A stretch of 64,000 nucleotides of DNA. Source: Sporothrix humicola (taxonomy: Eukaryota; Ascomycota; Sordariomycetes; Ophiostomatales; Ophiostomataceae). A program made the translations under genes and the position numbers. Below, piece by piece: positions 34,433 through 45,195 of the stretch. The DNA lies in contig WNYE01000024.1 in NCBI GenBank assembly GCA_021396245.1, forward strand, positions 248,001 to 312,000. Reading direction: 5' to 3'. Position 1 is the first letter of the stretch; each line of letters opens with the position of its first letter. The notes beneath the pieces are model-generated. The model saw only the letters and a list, made by a program, of their open reading frames with translations. It was not told the DNA's origin and ran no database searches.

Positions 34433-34816
34433 AGCCTACAAGACGAGCGCTGCGAGTCTTGTACCCCCGACCAGTGTTACTTAAAAAAAGTAAATAAATG
34501 ATCAAGTAAATAATTGAATAAAAACACCACATTTATTAATCAACGCAGCCTCTCTTTCTGTTTCTTACTGTCACTCCACACTCTCCGCATCCGACGGCTT
34601 TTGGCGGATTTGATGCAGTTCGATTTCGCGGGGTAGCTCAGAGCAAGTCGGCTACTTGCCTTCTTTTCTCCACGTTTCGTTTCGCCGAGGTGCTGACAAC
34701 GTTGGGTGGGAATGGCAAAATGGCGTTGATTGCGTTTCGTCGTGTTCATTAATTCGTCTCAGATTCGAATCAAGTAAATACTGGTTTGTTTTACTCTGCT
34801 GCCAATAACCGCCACG
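34433..34816 (+). other. Spacer between maleylacetate reductase and MmgE/PrpD genes
   Basis: AATAAA-like sequences near 34490-34525 fit polyadenylation of the upstream gene. A palindromic GATTCGAATC lies near 34760, about 60 nt before the next start codon. No gene is seen. Confidence 0.5.
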
Positions 34817-36247
34817 ATGCTGTCACTCCGACGAGCCCATCGGCCTCTGCGCCGAACTTTCTCGACTTCCACTTCTCGTTCCTCACCCACCCGCACACAA
34901 CAGCTGGCAGAATGGTCCGCCGGTCTCCGCTATGAACACCTCCCGCCGGCCGTCGTCGGCAAGACCAAAGACTTCTTTCTCGACTGGTACGCCTGCGCGA
35001 TTGGCGGCCGACACCACCCGGCCGTGACGGCAATTGATGAGTTTGCCGCGGAAATGGGGCCGAAGGAAGGCCCCAGCGAATTTGTTCATCGCCGAGCGAC
35101 TACTTCAGCTGCCTTTGCCGCCCTCGTCAATGGCGCCGCTTCACACGTGGTCGAGCAAGACGACCTCCATAACAGCAGCATGGTGCACCCGGCGACGGTT
35201 GTCTTTCCGGCGGCACTTGCCGTCGCCCAATCGACTGGCGCTTCTGGCCGCTATCTCATCACAGCATCCGTCGCCGGCTACGATGTGGCCTGCCGCATCG
35301 GTTCGTATCTCGGTCCGAGCCACTATGCCAAGTTCCACACAACGGCCACGGCCGGTGTCTACGGCGCGGCCGCTGCAGCGGCACACCTTCTCAAATTAGA
35401 TGCTTCGCAGACGCTCTCCGCCATTGGCACTGCCGGCACCCAGGCCGCCGGTCTTTGGCAGTTTTTAGTGGATGCCACTCACGGCAAACAGGTCCACACG
35501 GCCAAGGCCGGCTTCGACGGCGTGCTGGCGGCGTACACCGCAAAGGCGGGTCTGCTGGGTACGGCCGACGTTTTGGAGGGCGTCAACGGCATGGGCGGGT
35601 CCATGGTGCCGGGCGAGACTACTCCATCTGCTCTTAACTCTGGCCTTGGGGCCGTTTACAGCATCTCTGACTCGAGCTTCAAGTGGCACGCCTCGTGCCG
35701 CCACACCCACGGATCGGCAGATGGGCTGCTGCACATCATGAACAGGTACAACCTAACAGCGGCCGATATTGAGCGGGTCGACTGCCACGTCTACGCGGCG
35801 GCTCTCGACGTGCTTGGTCGCACGGTTGGTGCCCCCCAAACAATCCATCAGAGCAAGTTCAGTATGGGCTTCGTGCTGGCCGTCGCCGCCCACAAAGGAC
35901 GTGCCACCGTCCTCGACTTTACCGATGAGGCCTTGTCCGACCCTCAGCTAGACAGCTTCCGCCAGAAGGTCAACATGGTCCTGGACCCTGCCATCGAGGC
36001 CGTCTTCCCCGAAAAGTGGCAGGCGCGCGTCGTCGTCACGACAAAGTCGGGCCAGGTCATTGAGCAGTTTGTCGAGTCGGCCAAGGGCGATCCGGACCAG
36101 ACGCTGACACATGCCGAGCTGGAAGAAAAGTCGAGGAGGATCGCCGAGTATGCGGGCGTCAGGGACATGGCGGCACTTGAAAAGACGTTTGCCAGGGTGT
36201 GGCGCCTCGAAAACGAGACAGATTTGACAGGATTCTCCATCGTGTAG
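34817..36247 (+). CDS. MmgE/PrpD family protein, probably mitochondrial
   Basis: A single exon encodes 476 residues. The first about 28 residues are rich in Arg, Ser and Thr without acids (MLSLRRAHRPLRRTFSTSTSRSS, quoted in part: LRRAHRPLRRTFSTST), a typical mitochondrial targeting sequence. The body is an MmgE/PrpD fold: ASHVVEQDDLHNSSMVHPA (about residues 112-130), AGYDVACRIG, FHTTATAGVYGAAAAAA, FKWHASCRHTHG and SKFSMGF. The family includes 2-methylcitrate dehydratase, cis-aconitate decarboxylase and iminodisuccinate epimerase, so the reaction is not settled; a dehydratase or decarboxylase acting on a tricarboxylate-like substrate is the best reading. Its place next to maleylacetate reductase suggests carboxylic-acid catabolism, which is inference. 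Confidence 0.88.
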   Translation: MLSLRRAHRPLRRTFSTSTSRSSPTRTQQLAEWSAGLRYEHLPPAVVGKTKDFFLDWYACAIGGRHHPAVTAIDEFAAEMGPKEGPSEFVHRRATTSAAFAALVNGAASHVVEQDDLHNSSMVHPATVVFPAALAVAQSTGASGRYLITASVAGYDVACRIGSYLGPSHYAKFHTTATAGVYGAAAAAAHLLKLDASQTLSAIGTAGTQAAGLWQFLVDATHGKQVHTAKAGFDGVLAAYTAKAGLLGTADVLEGVNGMGGSMVPGETTPSALNSGLGAVYSISDSSFKWHASCRHTHGSADGLLHIMNRYNLTAADIERVDCHVYAAALDVLGRTVGAPQTIHQSKFSMGFVLAVAAHKGRATVLDFTDEALSDPQLDSFRQKVNMVLDPAIEAVFPEKWQARVVVTTKSGQVIEQFVESAKGDPDQTLTHAELEEKSRRIAEYAGVRDMAALEKTFARVWRLENETDLTGFSIV

Positions 36248-36533
36248 AAGGATGAATTTATGAACAACAAAATGAATTGAGTGCAAATATTATATAACTG
36301 TAAATGGTAAAATGACAGAAAACGAGAAATGACATGTACTCCAATATGTGGTAATGGGAATTACTCCGTGAATGTGCTCCCTGAGCATGGTATAGTCAAC
36401 TGGATATCACTGTTTTCATCCGCTGCTTCTTTCAATCTCTGGATCTCCTTTCCCTCCTCTCCTTTCAAAGTGCATCATTCTAGAGAGAATCAATGTGTTG
36501 CAACACAAGCTCGCTTCGCTCGCTTGGTTCGGC

Positions 36534-38582
36534 TTAGGCAATCGTGTTGTCGTTCAGGACACCGCCGTTGGGGTTGTCTAGCTGCGGGTTGCCCGTGGTA
36601 CCACCGTTGGCGGCGCTGTTGACATGCTCGGCCTGCGCCTCCATGTCTATGCCGGCTGCCTTGCGGATTTTGGCAATCTCCTTGGCCGGCGGGGCCACCC
36701 ACTTGGCCGACTTGCGCGGGTTGACGTGCTCGAGGTACATGGTGTCGATCTCCTCGAGCGTGCGGCCCTGCGACTCCATGACGAAGAAGTACACAATGAG
36801 GCCGCCAATGACGTTGGTGCCCGCAAAGACATACCCATATCTAAAATCGATGGCGCCGGTGATGAACGGCGTGAAAAAGGCCAACAGGAAATTCCACAGC
36901 CAGTTGGACGCCGTCGCAAGCGCCATGCCCTGCGCACGGTAGCGCGACGGGAACAGCTCGGCCATGAGTGTCCAGATCATGGGGCCCCAGGTCGTGGCAA
37001 AGCCCAGAATGAAGAAACATGCAAACACAATGAGGGCCACGCCGGCCGGGCGTGTCGTCTGCGGGAACTCGCGGTTCAGGGCAAAGTGGCCGACACTGGC
37101 GAAAATCATGAAGCAGATAAACATCCAGATGCTGCCGGCAATCAGCGAGCGGCGACGGCCAAAGTGCTCCACCAGGTAAAGACCGATGAACGTGACCAAA
37201 AAATTGATCGTGTTGAGGATGATCTGCGTAATGTACGAGTCAATGTTGACCGACTGGAAGATGGTTGTGCCGTAGTAGACTAGATTGTTAGTTGTTGTGG
37301 TCGGTTTGAACTATCGCGAGATATAGTCACGTGACTCGACTTACAAACTGTACAGAGAAAAAAAAAGTTAGCGGTGATCAACCAAGATGTGCAAAACTCA
37401 AGGCAATAAATCCAAATAAATCCAAATAAATCCAAATAAATCCAAATAAAATGGATTAAGATGAAACGTCGTCAAGGGAAGTAGTTGGGGGTTTGGAAAC
37501 TTACAGTACTGCGTGCGGAGGAAAAAAAGAGAAGAAAAAAAGAGAAAAAAAAAAGTTAGCGATCTTTGATCATCACGAAATCAAATCAAAACATCATGGA
37601 AACGCAAGGAAAGCAAGGAAAAACCAACATTTGCGCCTGTAAGCTGTTGAAAGGCTTGAAGGGCAACTCCGAGAAGAATACGGTAGGACATGCGCGGCGC
37701 ACGCCACATCTTGAAAAATTCCTGGACCGCGCTTCCATTTTTGACGGCTTCTTCGGCGCGGAGCTTGGTCTCGATCTCCTCGATCTGCGTCACAATCGAC
37801 CAGTGGTTGGGCGGGGCGCCGTAGACGTTGCACAGAGTGTCGCGGGCGCGGTCATATTTGCCTCGCGAGTAGTCGTAACGGGGGGTCTCGGGGAAGAGCA
37901 GAATGCCAACGCCAAGAACGGCAGCAAACACGAAACCGATGCCGATAATGATGCGCCAGCAGGCCGCGCTGTTGCCCAGGTGCCTGACAGTGCCGTAGTT
38001 GAAGCAGGCAGCCAAGAAAATACCGAACGTAATGAAAAGCTGGTAGGTGCAGACCATGGCACCACGGATCCATGGGGGCGCGGTCTCGGCCTGGTACATC
38101 GGGACGAGCAGCGACAGCGCGCCAATGCCCAGACCCGTGACCCAACGGCCCATCATGACCTGCACCCAGTTGTACGTGGCTGAGATCTGGATAATGAAAC
38201 CGACAGAGATAATCAGGGTCCAAAACGAAATGCTGTACTTCCGGCCGGCGCGGTCGGCAATCGGAGCGGCGAGCAGGGCGCCAATCAGCGTGCCAATGGA
38301 CAGCATACCGACAATCAGACCGGAACGGACATTGCTAAAGTAGGGCTCGCCCTTGTCGTTGATCTGGCCGAAACGGTCGAGGTAGTCGGGCATTTCCAAA
38401 AAGCCAGAAATCTGACCGGTGTCATAGCCGAAAAGCAGACCGCCCATGGACACAAAGACGGCCAATAACAGCGACTTGCCCGTGATGCGCTTGAGCGGGC
38501 TGTAGTCGAGCGCGTCCGACGGCGGCTGGTTGCGGTCCCATTTTTCTGACGTTGGGTTGTGCTTGTCAAAGTAGACGGTCAT
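36534..38582 (-). CDS. MFS sugar transporter with two micro-exons
   Basis: Exons 38582-37629, 37508-37505 (4 nt), 37347-37345 (3 nt) and 37279-36534 encode 568 residues; an upstream in-frame ATG at 38603 would add seven. Introns are 120, 157 and 65 nt, with CTAAC branch points. Only inclusion of both micro-exons rebuilds the family motif TGAN-YFFYYGTT before helix 7. Other sugar-porter marks are GLLFGYDTGQISG in helix 1, DRAGRKYS between helices 2 and 3, PETPRYD after helix 6 and ESQGRTLEEID at the end of helix 12. It likely imports hexose or a related polyol or quinate-like solute at the plasma membrane. TATATATA at 38821-38828 lies about 240 nt upstream. Donor 1 is GTTGGT, a weak site. Confidence 0.9.
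37411..37450. repeat. Decamer tandem repeat in intron 2 of the MFS sugar transporter
   Basis: Four exact copies of TCCAAATAAA (plus strand) lie within the 157-nt intron between the two micro-exons, with a partial copy before them. Confidence 0.9.
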
Positions 38583-38820
38583 GGAGACCCATTTGGACAA
38601 CATCGTGGCGGTTGTTCACCAGGTGTGGTGATGTTGAATATGGAAGGAACGGGTGTAAGTGGTGTTAGCGGTGTAAGTAAAAGTAAATAAAGGAAGGTGC
38701 AAACAATGCAATGCTGCAATGCAAAAAATGCTGGATGACAGCTCTTTTGAGATGGGACGGAAGGAACCAACAAAAAGAGAAGAATGCGACGACAAAATAA
38801 GAAAGAGCAGGCGCTGAGTC

Positions 38821-38828
38821 TATATATA
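38821..38828 (-). promoter_or_regulatory. Putative TATA element of the MFS sugar transporter gene
   Basis: TATATATA lies about 240 nt upstream of the start codon in otherwise purine-rich leader sequence. Position and composition fit, but this is not proof. Confidence 0.4.
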
Positions 38829-41800
38829 CGAACGACGTAAGGAACGACCGACAAAAAGACGAAAAACAGGAATGATTGACCTAAAGACCGACTAGAAAAG
38901 AAAGAAAGCTCTTACAAAGTACTAACAAGACCCCCTTTACACCTACGTCAGTCCGGATCCTGCACATCGTCTTTGGAGTCCGGTCCTGGGACTTAGTCAG
39001 GGCGAATTGGTGTGGATTGGTGGCATTTCTGGCTCCAAATTGGCGCTGGGGGCGACTGATTCGATTTGTGGGGAAACATACCAGTGCTGAATTAATGCCA
39101 GTAGCGCTATCTAGCGCTATGCTTGCAGGTGACTTACAGCGTTTTCTGCCGCGGTCCTGGCCTGGCCTGACTGTCTGTCTACAGTTAGTCCTGACATGCC
39201 CGGCCTAGACTTACACGACACAAAACACACGCACACAAACGACAAACGGCTTCTTCGGTAGTGGGCCCTGGCGTGGTATGGGGCGTGACCTGCGTTTTGG
39301 TGTCTGTTTTCGTTCTGTTCTGGGTCTCTTCTAGTGCCATTCTGTTCGACGTTTCTCGATTCCCAACTGTTTGGTCATGGCAGGGAAGGTGCTGGCTCTG
39401 TGAATCGGGCCGCCTCTGGGTTTTGGGTCAGGTGCCGGGAGGCCTTTTACCCTCCTTTACGTTACGGCGTGCCCCGGGAGTCCGTATACGATGTTCGCCG
39501 TGGCCGTGACCTGGTGTGACCTGATTTGGGTCGGAGGGCGGTTACGCGGCTTTGTGATTTTGTGATTTTGGAATCTTGACCTCGATGTCCGTCTCCAACG
39601 ACACATGGTCATGGATTCTCCAATTCTCCAATTCTACATCTACATCATGACCGATGGTGGTAACTCTGAGTGTCGTTTGTTGCCGTCTTTTCCATCTTGA
39701 CTTTCTTCACCTTCCCCTTCTTTTCGTGTTCCGGAGTCGGGGGGCGAAAAGTAAGACAAGATGAAAAACAGAGAAACGAAAGAATGGAGAATGCACGGAG
39801 TGCGTGGAGGCGCACATGGTGAGACGAAACAGACTGGAGTTCTGGAGATGAACTTGGAGATGCATGGAGATGTCTGGAGGCCATGGAGAGTGAGCCTGGA
39901 GAATCCAAGGAGGCAAATGGAGGCACGCGATGGAGAAGGCAAAGAGGCAAATAGCATGATGGGCGGTGATTGTCGACAAAAAATTGGACAAAAAGATGGA
40001 GCCCCGAGGTGGAAGACTGGAGACGCCCGATGCACGATCAAGAAAAGGACCGAATCTGGATGCTGGAGACGGAGATGGAGATGCAGGTCAGGGTCGAGGG
40101 TCTTGAAGGTACAAGGTGAGCATGGTGAGCATGAAACAAAATACAATAAAAGATACACAATGGTGAAAAATGGGATAAATGGAGCACAACGCCCGGGGCC
40201 ATCGTGGGATACAGATTAACTCTCGATTGGCAAAGTGGGCAAATCTCCAACTTGCTGGGCCTGATTCTAAATGGGAGAAAAGTCAGGGACAATTGCCATG
40301 TGGCCTTGACAGGAACTGATATTTGCAAAAGAAACAACGTCACGAGCATCTCTTCTTTCCTGTTTGACGTATTTTGACGTCTTCTTGTCTCTGTCGTCGC
40401 CATGGTCCTGTTTTGATCCTTCCCGAGACTCGGCTTTCGTCATTGAATGTTACGCTGTATTTTGGATCACTTTTTTGGGGCACTTTTTTGGAGCACGAAT
40501 GTCGTAATACATTTTCTGCGCTTGCCAACAGTCGGGCTTGCGTCGGGAATTTACATAGTAAAAAGCAAGAAAAATCAGCCAATAGCGGCAGTCGTGGTTG
40601 CCCACAACACGCTAAACACACACCCTACACAATGGCACGCCCCAAGCAGGCTGGCAGGGAATGCCCGTTTGCAGACAAGACAGAATTTCGAGGTATCGTG
40701 ATGAAGAGCATCGTGGACGAAAACAAGAGGAAGGAACAATCGGCGACCGTCGGGTCATGCCGAGTCAGGTCCTTCCTAATGAGTTTCGCTTGCCAATGGC
40801 TCTTTCCTCACGATGCTAGGGTCGTCCGCGACCCATAACTGCCAGAAACTGCCTCGAACCTGACCATCGCACCTTCCAAGTTTTGATTTCCCACTTCATC
40901 TTACCTTTTCCCACTTTTGCCACGTCCCCTACTATTTGTCCTGATACTCGCAAGTGTCTTTTGCTATAGAGTACGTCGAACTCAATGGGAAGTTACAGCC
41001 ATACTGCAACGGACTGTCCCGTACAGAACTGCATAGCGCCTTAGCTTGGCCATCAAAACCGCCGAGGTCGTGACGGCCTTCAAAGCGTCGTCCATCTCGG
41101 GCAGATCTGCGACCCTTGTAATATCAATTGAACTCGCAGTCCCTGTTGTTTTGAAAAATAGCACTGGGACTTCTGCTGTCGTCAAATCTTCAAAACGGTG
41201 CATTTGCTTGTTCCACGTCTAGCCGTTGTTAGTGTGTTAGTGGCGGCGTAATACACCATAAAAGCATTGGGCAGGTCCCACACTGGAAAGGAAATTCTGT
41301 GCTTCAAAAACAGAAAACGGCCCCCAAAAGTGAAAGACGTCAAGATGACCAAGCAGCTTTGGAGAACAAAAGAAGAGACCCGCCGACAAACAGCGCCCAG
41401 AAAAGCCCAGCTCTCAGAAAAAGCTTGGTCAAAAGCAACAGCCCACTGTCGCATTTTGTTGTTTGGCATCAAAAACGCACAGTCCAATGGCAAGCCACCG
41501 ACGTAAGGCTTTTGACAAGGGTGCACTGCAACTGTCGTCAGTTCAGGTCTCGCCCTGAACTGGACCAATTCCGGCCGAGCCGACTTGACGCGAAGAGCGA
41601 GAAGGAATAGAACGACAGCAGACAAGACACTGAAGACACGAGAGCGACATCCGTCCAGAACCCTTACAAGTGACAGTAAAAATTACAGTAGGATCTCTTT
41701 GTCCAGATCAAAATAGTCATAAAAGGCCTTGTGACCTTGTCTCTCCCTGTGACCCTTCGCATTTTAGTTTTCTTTTTGCATTAGCTATGCTTGTCCATTG

Positions 41801-42441
41801 TTTGCATTCCGTGCCGTGGGATAGGCCAGGCTATTGAATGCCCAGAAGACGGTCTACTGGAGCTACAGAAGAAGGGATGAAGAAGAGACGAAAGGTAACA
41901 ACTGGGGAAGTTGGCTGGTGTCGAATGCCCAATTGCACTCTTCTTCAGCAATGCAAGTTCTCAACGACGGAAACAATCTGTCAATTGTTGTCAATTGCTG
42001 TACTTGCTGCAATTGTTGTCAACAATCTCCAGGAATGCCACTGTCTGAGATAGCACGAGAACGTAAAATTCGCGGCATGTACAACACGCAACAATCTGCG
42101 ACATTCTCCACAGACATCTGGACATGGAGCAACCGAGACTGTCTTTGATCTTATTTTTGACAAGAGACAAGCTTGTCCAGCATTCTCCCTCATCTCCATC
42201 GAAGAAATTTACTTTTACGTGTATTTGCCGATTGTCGCCCGATCGCCACCATCAAACTACGATCGGCGCCTTTCTCCTTTTATTTTTCTTTTCCGTGTTC
42301 TCTTTTTCTTCTTTTCCTCGCTGTCTTTACGGCCAAGTGGGCCTAGCCGGATTCGGTGAAAATTCTAGTGTAAGTGCCGGAGGGCGCTGAGGCAGGGGCC
42401 AGTTTTGTAGTGGGGACGGTACAAAGTGACCTGTGACAGAC

Positions 42442-42532
42442 AATGGAAGAGACATTGAAGACAGGCGACAGAGAGACGCCTCATCCACGCTTCGAGATGT
42501 ATCGTAGACAGCGGGACGGGCCATACGCCTGA
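42442..42532 (+). repeat. Inverted repeat, left copy
   Basis: This 91-base copy pairs with 42709-42801 in opposite orientation, separated by 176 bases. The two copies differ by four transitions and one 2-base indel. The plus strand reads as a 29-codon ORF ending in TGA. The repeat has no recognisable transposase nearby. Confidence 0.85.
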
Positions 42533-42708
42533 GACCAGCCATAAAATCGAAGTTGGCTGTCACAGGGTCACAAAACACTTGGAATTGTTAACAATTAATT
42601 ATTAACGGAGTTGATTTATTTTTGTTTTTTATTAAGGGAAAGAAATAAAGAAATACGAAATTCTGAAAGAAAAAGACTCATGAAAAGTCAACAAAAAAGA
42701 TACAAAAG

Positions 42709-42801
42709 TCAGGCGTATAGCCCGTCCCGCTGTCTACGATACATCTCGAGGCGTGGATGAGGCGTCCCTCTGTCGCCTCTGTCTTCAACGTCTCTTCCAT
42801 T
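42709..42801 (-). repeat. Inverted repeat, right copy
   Basis: This 93-base copy is the reverse complement of 42442-42532. A transcript crossing both copies would fold into a long hairpin. On the minus strand the part after the indel keeps the same reading frame as the left copy and ends at the same TGA. Confidence 0.85.
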
Positions 42802-43584
42802 TCTTGAAAAGCTAAACAAAAAGCCTCTTAGTGTTGAAATAATTATGTGAATCTTGATTGAAAATAAACAAGAATATGACATATGTCTCCGTTGATATAC
42901 AGTCTGCCAACTGAAACGAACAATTGTTTTTCCCCCTTTCTTACAACTGTTTGTAATCCGAGGTCGCCGGGGGTAGGTCGGGGATGAAAACTTGCACACA
43001 AACGAAAACGAGGACGACAGTTTGGAGACAGACATGGAGACATATAATGCAAATGATGAACACATGCTTGGTGAACATTGTGGGGGGTGTTTTCTAACTG
43101 TCGACATGCCCGGATCACGGCACAATCTCAGACCGAGACTGACATGTCAGCATTTAGACGTTGGGGTCTTCACACTTTAGGTCATGAGCAGACGGGTACA
43201 CGCGCCTTCCTGCACGATGCACGATGCGATCGACATCTCCTTCCTGTTTTAAATAAAATGGCCGAGTCGGTGCTTATGTTTGTGAGGTCATCGCGGTCAA
43301 CATCTGGAATCACGCCGATGTCGAGTAAAGATGATGGAGCTTGACAAGGTCCTGTTTTATGAGAAGAGTCATGAATTATAAACGTACACCCTGATGAGAA
43401 GATGCAAGATGAAGACGGCAAAAATATGACAAACTGGGAAATAAAAATACAAGTTTGAAATAACGCAGGACAGGCAGAACAGTTCCAGACATGGCATCCA
43501 GTATGAGGCCGCCTGGATTGTTTCGAGTTCCGAGCAAGGCTTTTTTGTTCCTCGCTCGCTTCGCTCACTCGTTTTTGCACTCGC

Positions 43585-45195
43585 CTACTGCTCGACATTT
43601 TCTCTCCGTTTCGTCCAGGCCTCGGCGCGTCTCTGCATGTCGGCTCCGTGCCGCGCCGTCGCCAAGACCAGAGCGCCGCCCAAGGCAGACGCGCCGACGG
43701 AAATGGTGGCCGCAAAGCCGACGCCAATCTTGTTGATGAGCAGCAAAATGGAGGCACTGCCGGCGGCACCAAAGACGTACTGGATAAAGTACTTGCCAGC
43801 CATGACCTCGCTCTTGGCGCCGGGGATGACCTCGGCCGTGTAGGTATTTAGAGCGTTGAAGCCGACCATGATGCCGACGCCAGCAATGAAAGCGGCGACG
43901 ACGGGCAGAGCGAGGCCGCCGACTTCTTTTTGGAGGGACCAGCCGAACAGCAGCATGCCGACCGGGTTGATGAGCCAGAAGCCGTACAGACCGCTGTTGA
44001 GACGATCTTGGGCAACACGGACGCCGCCACGGCGGGCAATATGGCGGGTCATGACGTAGTCGGACAGCCGGCCGCCGCCGATGGCGCCGCAGATGAAGCC
44101 CGCGCCGGGTGCCAGATAAAAGAGACCCGACACAAGAGGCGTGGTCAAGTGGAAACGGGTGTCGATGAGGTCACGCGACGGTGTGAGCAGAGAATACATG
44201 GTCCACGAAAGCAGACCACAGGCGACGTCGGTCAAGGCAATGTTTGGGTATGCCAGGAACCGCAGAATGCGCAGCGGGTTGTACCGCATCAAGAGGGCAC
44301 GCTTGCCAATGCGCATTTGCGGCGGACGAGGCTGAAGGCGGGTGAGACGAGATGCGTTTGTTGTGGCAGTCGCTGCTGCTGGCGCTGCTGTTGGTGCCGA
44401 TGCCCGCGGAAGACAGAAAAAGGCTGATAAAAGTCCCGCCACCGCCATGGCCGCCTGAAGCACAAAGATGAAACGCCAGCTGCCGTACGTGACGATGATG
44501 CCGCCAAAACACGGACCCAGGGCAGGACCGGCAATTGTCCCGACCTGGAAGAAGCCGACGGCCGTGCCCCGGTATGCCGGATCAAAGATTTCGGCCAGAT
44601 AGGCTTGGCCGGCGACCATGAAGAAGGATGCCTCGAAACCGGCCAGAATACGCAGGGCCGTGAACGCTGCCAGGTTTGGCGCAAAGATGATGCCCACGGA
44701 AAACGCTGTGAAGACGAGAATGGCCGTCAAGTATGCAAATCGGCGGCCAAACGCTTCCTGCAGGGGCACCCAGATAAACGACGCCAGGCCCATGGCCAGC
44801 AGCACGCCCGCATTGGTGATTGTCAGCGTCTCGACGGTCGTGCCGTAGCCGGCGGCGATTTCGGGCGTGGCGGGCAGCAGGGATGTACTCGAAAAAGTTG
44901 CGGCGAGAGTCATCCAGCTGACCGTCGCCAGAATCAAGACCTTGCGGGACGTGGCCACCGTGGCCGCCGTAAGAGTTGTTGCGACAACCGTCAACACGGC
45001 CACGTCGTCATCCATGTCCGACGGGCTGCCATCGCGGGTCATGACTTGAGCCACATTTTCCGTCGACGAAGTTGTGCTGTCTTGTGCCAGCACGAAATTT
45101 TGCGTCGGCGGTAATGGGACCGAAGCTGCGTCCAAATCTGCCGGCTCCAGACGCAGCGTGTGCATCGGCACCGCTTCCGTAATTGTTGTCGCCAT
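43585..45195 (-). CDS. MFS transporter, drug:H+ antiporter (DHA1-like)
   Basis: A single exon encodes 536 residues. After an acidic cytosolic tail of about 85 residues, twelve membrane helices are predicted. The first half includes SWMTLAATFSSTSLLPATPEIAAGYG, quoted in part as FSSTSLLPATPEIA, the loop-2/3 motif FGRRFAYL and the helix-5 antiporter motif GTIAGPALGPCFGG (about residues 222-235, motif C of DHA proteins). A Pro/Ala/Thr-rich central loop (about 265-300) is followed by six more helices. It probably exports toxic or secondary compounds by proton exchange. No biosynthetic core gene is nearby, so the cargo is unknown. Confidence 0.9.
   Translation of the reverse strand: MATTITEAVPMHTLRLEPADLDAASVPLPPTQNFVLAQDSTTSSTENVAQVMTRDGSPSDMDDDVAVLTVVATTLTAATVATSRKVLILATVSWMTLAATFSSTSLLPATPEIAAGYGTTVETLTITNAGVLLAMGLASFIWVPLQEAFGRRFAYLTAILVFTAFSVGIIFAPNLAAFTALRILAGFEASFFMVAGQAYLAEIFDPAYRGTAVGFFQVGTIAGPALGPCFGGIIVTYGSWRFIFVLQAAMAVAGLLSAFFCLPRASAPTAAPAAATATTNASRLTRLQPRPPQMRIGKRALLMRYNPLRILRFLAYPNIALTDVACGLLSWTMYSLLTPSRDLIDTRFHLTTPLVSGLFYLAPGAGFICGAIGGGRLSDYVMTRHIARRGGVRVAQDRLNSGLYGFWLINPVGMLLFGWSLQKEVGGLALPVVAAFIAGVGIMVGFNALNTYTAEVIPGAKSEVMAGKYFIQYVFGAAGSASILLLINKIGVGFAATISVGASALGGALVLATARHGADMQRRAEAWTKRRENVEQ

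Larger units (their letters stand above)
38583..43584. other. Gene-poor region of 5 kb
   Basis: No gene with recognisable protein character is found. The left end is the promoter of the sugar transporter. A 68-codon ORF starting at 40632 has no motif and no clear partner exon. An inverted repeat pair at 42442-42532 / 42709-42801 is listed separately. Confidence 0.5.

Noticed and set aside
34615..34660. GGGGTAGCTCAG, resembling a tRNA A-box
   Set aside because: No matching T-arm follows downstream and the D-loop would be too small.
40632..40838. 68-codon ORF starting MARPKQAG
   Set aside because: It is short, without motif or convincing intron; support is too weak.
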